The notes below the pieces were generated by a model, which worked only from the letters and a program-made list of their open reading frames with translations, had not been told where the DNA came from and did no database searches. From positions 1,789,001 through 1,853,000 of the forward strand of contig CAMRHE010000359.1 of NCBI GenBank assembly GCA_947044405.1: a stretch of DNA of 64,000 nt, read 5' to 3'. Positions 59,065-64,000 of this stretch are shown here, piece after piece; the first letter of the stretch is position 1, and the number at the start of each line of letters is the position of its first letter. Made by a program: the position numbers and the translations under genes. Source of the DNA: Leptodactylus fallax. Its lineage: Eukaryota; Chordata; Amphibia; Anura; Leptodactylidae.

Positions 59065-60135
59065 CAGTGGCGTAAGTACCGCCATAGCAGCCGTAGCGGC
59101 TGCCAAAGGGTCTTTCTTTTTAATAGGCCGTTACCTGCTGGTGTAACCCCCAGCAGGTAACGGGACCTACTTACTTATGATCCCCATTCCTGCTCATGGT
59201 CACCTAAATATCCTCTTCTGCTCTCCAGGGGGCCCGTGCATCTCATATCACGTTGCTTTGGCCCCCTGAAGGGAAGAAGTGGAAGTGGAGGCGACCATGA
59301 GCAGGAGTGGGGATCGATAAGTAAGTAACGTGCAAACGACAAGAGTATTTGTTGAGCGAACCCCAACAAATACTGCTATTATTATACGGATTGGATTATT
59401 ATATTATTATAAGGATTGGAGACCCAGAGGAGGTGAGGAAACATAACAAACCAGTGTTACTTACCTCTCCAGTGTGACTCCATGATGTCTTCAGCTACTG
59501 AAATAACATCAGGCTGGCGTCACGACACATAATGACACTGGAGTAACCCACGTCTATGACGTCATTGAAGAGGACCAAAAACAGCAGGGAGTTGCAGTAG
59601 AGCCCAGGAGAGGTGAGTACCACTGGTTTTTATATTTGTCACCTCCACTGAGCCTACGATCATTATACTCTGGTGTCTAAAAAGAGCTGTGCTGAACCTG
59701 AAATTTTTGTAATATTTGCAATGATCACTGTTGGGGCCATGATGAGACATAAAACTGTGTGGAGGGGCCACTGTGAGATATTATACTGTATGGAGGCTGC
59801 TATGGAACATTATACTGTGCGCAAGGGCCACTATGGAACATTATACTGTGAGGAGGGGCCATTATGGGACATTATACTGTGGGGAGGGGTCTCTGCGGGA
59901 CATTATACAATGTGGAGGGGCCTCCATGGGACATAATACTGTGTGAAGGGTCTGCTATGTGACATTATACTGTGTGTAGGGTCCGCTATGTGACATTATA
60001 GTGTAAGTGGGGTTGTAATGTAAATGGGGTGTTATATTGCGTGGGGGCCAGGAAAGGGGGTGCTATGCTGTGGGGGAAAGCCAAGTCAAATGTTTGCTAT
60101 GGAGCCCAGTCTATGCTAGTTAAGTTATGTCTCTG
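59065..60135. mobile_element. Non-autonomous hAT, CAGTGGCGTAACTA family (copy 3)
   Basis: Begins CAGTGGCGTAAGTACC and ends TAGTTAAGTTATGTCTCTG. Flanks GCTGGAGG (59,057-59,064) and GCTGGGGG (60,136-60,143) match at seven of eight bases. The interior order is opposite to copy 1: the hairpin 'cctgctggtgtaacccccagcagg' comes first and the minisatellite last. Confidence 0.88.
59725..60010. repeat. 31-bp minisatellite (array 8)
   Basis: About nine units of the form 'ggggccactatggaacattatactgtgtgga', in the orientation of array 1. Confidence 0.88.
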
Positions 60136-60203
60136 GCTGGGGGAACCTGTACACAATCTTTAAAAAAAACCAAAACAAAACAAAAAAAAAACATAACCCC
60201 TTT

Positions 60204-61190
60204 AAGAGGCGCAATAAGAGGTCATAAATCTTACTCCAGCGACCTACAGATTAAGAACAGCATATAAAATAGTGATTTTATTAAATGTTCCCCATTATAT
60301 CTCTTCTACAAAACTTACATGTAGTAAATTAAACTGAAAAACATATGACACATTTCCTTTCCTTTACTTATTTATGAAGCTCTCAAGGTGTCAGAGCTCA
60401 TATTAAGTTTATATTTATTCACCTTTCAGTATGCACATTTTTTTTCTCACATCAATCTCTGACACTATAAAGCTATATTTATACTGTTGAGATTGAATGT
60501 AAAATTGTAGGGAATAATAAATAATAATACTGTTTGCAGTTCTTTTCTGTCTGCAGCCTGTATTGCTGTTCCCTCTTTATATGTCAACCTAAGGTTTGCT
60601 ACTGTATATCTTTACCTACGATCTGTGTCTGCTGTATGTGGCAATCTTTACTATAATCTTTATTAGTAATACAATTAAAACATTTTTGTAACGTAATGTA
60701 ATTGTAAACCCACTTACCTTTCCACAAAGCATTATTATTAACAGATGGTTTCCCTTTGGAAGGTTGACAATTTTCCCATAGATTGGAATTGCAGAGATGT
60801 TTTAGGATTTACATCATATTAGGGCTCAGCAGCTAAAATCATTTTGCAGAGAAAGAGAAAATAATTTAAGTGGTTGGGAACAAGAACTGACATTATCGCA
60901 AGACCACAAGAACTAGATAAGAAAAGTGGTTTGAAACCTAGGCAATGAGCTATAAACACCTGATCAACAGAGCAAGATAGATAAAATAATGTATGGGGTA
61001 AAACACCTCATATTACAAGTATGAATATGAACCAGGGGATGGGAATACTACTTTAAGGGTTATTCCATGTCCATATTCCCAAGTCAAAAATTACATCAAC
61101 GCCAATTGCAAGCTTAAAATATTCTTTATCCTTAACCATTTTCCAGAGAGGATAAAATGACCTAAAATGACATAAAATTTACTATCTCTT
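60204..61190. other. Non-coding, AT-rich
   Basis: No gene or bounded repeat recognised upstream of the LINE. Confidence 0.4.
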
Positions 61191-61194
61191 CTCT

Positions 61195-63690
61195 GTCACT
61201 CTCTGACCATAACCTTCTGTCTCTCATCATCAGTGCTTTCTTTCCTTCACAGGACACACTCATCATGCACATAGGAATTTACATGCTATTAACATCCAGC
61301 ACCTCTCAGATACTCTACAGTCCTCTCTGTCCCCCATCTCTTCACTCTCCTGCCCCAATCTGGCCACCAGTCACTATAATGAAACCCTTAAGAGTGCATT
61401 GGATGAGGGGGCTCCCCCCTCCACTCGAAAAGTTAGACGCAGGAGGCAGCCACCCTGGCACACACCACAGGCACGTTTTCTTCAGCGGTGCTCTTGGTGT
61501 GCTGAACGTCTGTGGAGAAAATCACGTACACCTGCAGACTTCCTCCACTTCAAATTTATGCTTAAAGCCTATAGCTCTGCCCTTCACCTAGCCAAACAAG
61601 CCTATTTCACTGCTCTCATCTCTTCTCTCTCCTGTAACACTAAACGGCTCTTTGAAACTTTTCATTCCTCACTCACTCCCAAGGTACAGGTGCCATTCAC
61701 AGTTCTTAGTGCAGAAGACCGGGCCACTTATTCCCATGACAAAATTGATAACATCCGTCAGGAAATAACTGCCCAATCCCCAGGTGGCATTGATCCCCCT
61801 CACGAAACGCACTTCAGACTGTTCATTCTCATCTTTTGAATCAGTTACAGAAGAGGAAGCTCTTCTGCAACTTTCCCTTCCTCTTTCAAACATGCTGTCA
61901 TAACCCCGCTATTGAAGAAATCATCCCTTGACCCATCCTATGCTGCTAACTATCGACCCGTCTCTAGCCTCCCCTTCATCTCCAAAATCTTGGAACACTT
62001 GCTCTATTCTCGTTTAATCTGCTATCTCTCTGCTAACTCTCTTCTTGATTCCTTACAATGTGGATTCTGCACTATGCACTCTACTGAAATGGCCCACATA
62101 AAAGTCTCCAATGATCTCCTCATGGCTAAATCCAAAGGTGACTTCTCTCTTTTTATTCTTCTTGATCTCTCAGCAGCATTTGACACTGTTGACCATCAAC
62201 TCCTCCTCACTATGCTCCGCTCTGTCAGCCTCATGGACACCGCGATGTTCTCCTCTTATCTCTCTGACCGCACTTTCTGTGTATCATTTGTGGGTTCTGT
62301 ATCTTCCCCCCTTCCTCTTGCCGTCGGGGTTCCACAGGGCTCGGTCCTAGGCCCCCTGCTCTTCTCCCTCTACACAGCCCCCATTGGAAAAACCATCACC
62401 AGATTTGGATTCCGGTGTCATCTTTATGCTGATAACACCCAATTATATACATCGTGCCATGACATCACCCCTGCGCTTAAACAAAACACCAGTGACAGTC
62501 TCTCTGCTGTCTCAAATATTATGTCTTCGCTCTATCTGAAACTGAATCTCTCAAAGACTGAACTACTGCTGTTTCCACCATCCAATAGATCTGTCCCTGA
62601 TATCTCCATTGCAGTCTCCGGCCTTACCATATCTCCTAGGCAGTACAACCACTGCCTCGGGGTTATATTTGACTCAGACCTTTCCTGCACCCCCCATATC
62701 CAATCACTCACATGCTCATGTCACCTCCACCTCAAAAACATCTCCAGAATACGTTTCCTTACCAGAGATACACTAAAGACACTTATTGTTGCCCTGATTC
62801 ACTCTCACCTTGACTACTGTAACTCCTTACTAATCAGTCTTCCCCTTATTAAACTATCCCCTCTACAATCTATTCTGAATGCGGCGCCCAGGCTCATCTA
62901 TCAGTCTAGATGCTACAGCGATGCCTTAGGTCTGTGCCGGTCACTACATTGGCTGCCTGTTGAATACAGAATACAATATAAACTTATCACCCTCATTCAC
63001 AAGGCTCTCCATAATGCTGCACCTCCCTACATTTCCTCCCTCATCTCTGTCTATTGCCCAACCCGTACTCTCCGTTCACTCCATGACCTAAGACTAACAT
63101 GCTCTATTATCAGAACCTCCCACGCTCGTATACAAGACTTCTCCCAAATTGCACCACTTCTCTGGAATGCTCTATCCTGGACTATCAGATTAACCCCCAA
63201 TATCTACAGCTTCAAGTGCAAACTAAAGACCTATCTTTTCAGACAGGCCTATCACAACTCCTAATGTAAACCCTTCCGTAGTTAGATTCCCTAAAACGTA
63301 CCCTCTGTACACGTTCCCACATTACCCCACAGGATATGATGCTGTTTCAGACTAACTTTATATGTCCAGGCACCATCTGCACATTAAAGGACACGACTGG
63401 TGACGGCTCATACAGCTTTATATATGTGTAATGACAGTAACCTCTATTACAAAATTGTCTGACCATTGTACAAGCAATGCTACCTCCGATGCCGCCCCTG
63501 CTACCTCTTGTGTCACCCCCTCTACCTCATAGATTGTAAGCTCTTGCGAGCAGGGCCCTCAGTCCCATTGTGTGAATTGACTATTTCTTTGTAATGTAGC
63601 TTTTTTGTCTGTACTTGAACCCTACAAATTGTACAGTTCTGCGGAATATGTTGGCACTATATAAATAAAATGTATTATTATTATTAAATG
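61195..63690 (+). mobile_element. 5'-truncated L2-like LINE
   Basis: Begins inside the endonuclease domain ('SLSDHNLLSLI' at about 61,195-61,235) and runs through a reverse transcriptase to a 3' UTR with 'agattgtaagctcttgcgagcagggccctcagtcc' and the tail 'gttggcactatataaataaaatgt' followed by (ATT)n. This tail and the RT type are those of the L2 clade of vertebrate LINEs. The truncated 5' end is typical of target-primed insertion; no target duplication was sought successfully. Confidence 0.88.
61399..63264 (+). pseudogene. L2-like ORF2: linker and reverse transcriptase, YADN mutant
   Basis: Reads from the endonuclease/RT linker ('LHLAKQAYFTALISS', 'LFETFHSSLTP') to a TGA at 61,837-61,839; a frameshift precedes it and a deletion of the segment before the RT follows at about 61,875. 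From '[18 protein letters not shown]' (about 61,877) the RT is open to 63,264: '[16 protein letters not shown]', '[15 protein letters not shown]' (motif A Asp), '[16 protein letters not shown]' (motif B), '[11 protein letters not shown]' (motif C), then '[10 protein letters not shown]', '[14 protein letters not shown]' and 'WNALSW'. Motif C should read YADD; the second catalytic Asp is Asn (codon AAC, 62,434-62,436), which should abolish polymerisation. A Met at 61,912 is internal and not the start. Confidence 0.92.
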
Positions 63691-64000
63691 ATCAAATTAA
63701 TTTTCAGTGTATAATAGATATATCATTTCACAGCCAAACTAAAGAGCCAAACTTCTTATAAATCTTCAGAGGAAACAAGTTCACAGTTATTAGCATAACA
63801 TTAACAGCTGATTCACAATCTGACATGTTTACTGCATTTACCTATTGCTGCTGCTACAATTTTTTACTGGTTTGTGTCTTCCAATTCTTGTTCTAAGGAC
63901 ATTTCAGTGGACTTTCCATCATCCTGCACTGAGGAGCATTATACTATTTCAGGGCTACTGGGGTATATTATACTGTGTAATGGCCACTGGGGAGACATTA
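63691..64000. other. Non-coding; start of another minisatellite array
   Basis: From about 63,930 to the end of the window the phrases 'gagcattatactatttcagggctact' and 'tattatactgtgtaatggccact' repeat at roughly 31-bp spacing, so a ninth array of the hAT-associated minisatellite seems to begin here and to be cut by the window edge. Confidence 0.5.

Larger units (their letters stand above)
58852..60203. mobile_element. TTAA MITE with nested hAT
   Basis: Left 'ggttaaaggagtagtccgaa' and right 'cataacccctttaagagg' look like the two ends of a TTAA element separated by the hAT 59,065-60,135. The interior left part holds inverted blocks ('tcacaggtttcagcggtcat', 'caatcacagacctcagcaatgac'). Confidence 0.6.

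Noticed and set aside
61912..63264. 450-codon frame as a functional reverse transcriptase gene
   Set aside because: The Met is internal to the RT; upstream there are a stop and deletion, the endonuclease is missing, and motif C is YADN.

Overview
This window looks like a gene-poor, AT-rich stretch of an animal nuclear genome, most probably from a frog (neobatrachian or toad-like amphibian). I found no convincing host exon, tRNA, rRNA, prokaryotic operon or CRISPR array. All recognisable coding sequence comes from transposable elements, and every copy carries disabling lesions. The amphibian guess rests on the mixture seen here: many Tc1/mariner, hAT and L2-like LINE copies, Penelope-like elements, and TTAA-flanked palindromic MITEs with AAAGGGGT/AAAGAGGACC termini, a mix I associate with frog genomes. 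It is not proven by a host gene.

Layout. 1-3,180: degenerate repetitive DNA with no gene. 3,181-5,092: a TA-flanked MITE with a hAT-like element inserted at its right end. 7,670-14,600: two Penelope-like retroelements lie head to head. The minus-strand copy (about 12,095 down to 7,670) is split by two Tc1 transposons (8,131-9,769 and 9,806-11,428); the plus-strand copy runs from about 12,180 to 14,600. 15,251-16,475: an internally deleted Tc1. 19,238-19,575: a short hAT MITE with a perfect 8-bp target duplication. 20,658-23,027: a 2.4-kb non-autonomous hAT. 23,752-25,563: palindromic TTAA and other MITEs. 26,836-27,726: another hAT. 28,520-31,090: an unclassified repeat interrupted by a MITE and a Tc1, followed by a Tc1 fragment to about 31,800. 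31,935-34,780: nested hAT and palindromic elements. 35,050-36,930: a decayed Tc1 and a large inverted repeat. 38,553-39,997: a Tc1 whose catalytic residues are mutated. 41,800-46,726: a formerly autonomous BED-finger hAT transposase, interrupted by about 1.45 kb of other repeat. 47,687-60,203: MITEs, two more non-autonomous hATs and a 226-bp palindrome. 61,195-63,690: a 5'-truncated L2-like LINE whose reverse transcriptase reads YADN instead of YADD.

How the parts relate. The transposases here are probably not active: Tc1 copies have stops, frameshifts or deletions, the hAT gene has nonsense and frameshift changes, and the LINE and Penelope copies are truncated. The short elements (MITEs, non-autonomous hATs) would have depended on transposases encoded elsewhere. 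The most striking recurring signal is a 31-bp minisatellite found in at least eight places, inside hAT-type elements of at least three different terminal-repeat families. Other unusual signals are hammerhead-ribozyme-like motifs at several retroelement ends and a 37-bp micro-inversion inside one arm of a Tc1 terminal inverted repeat.
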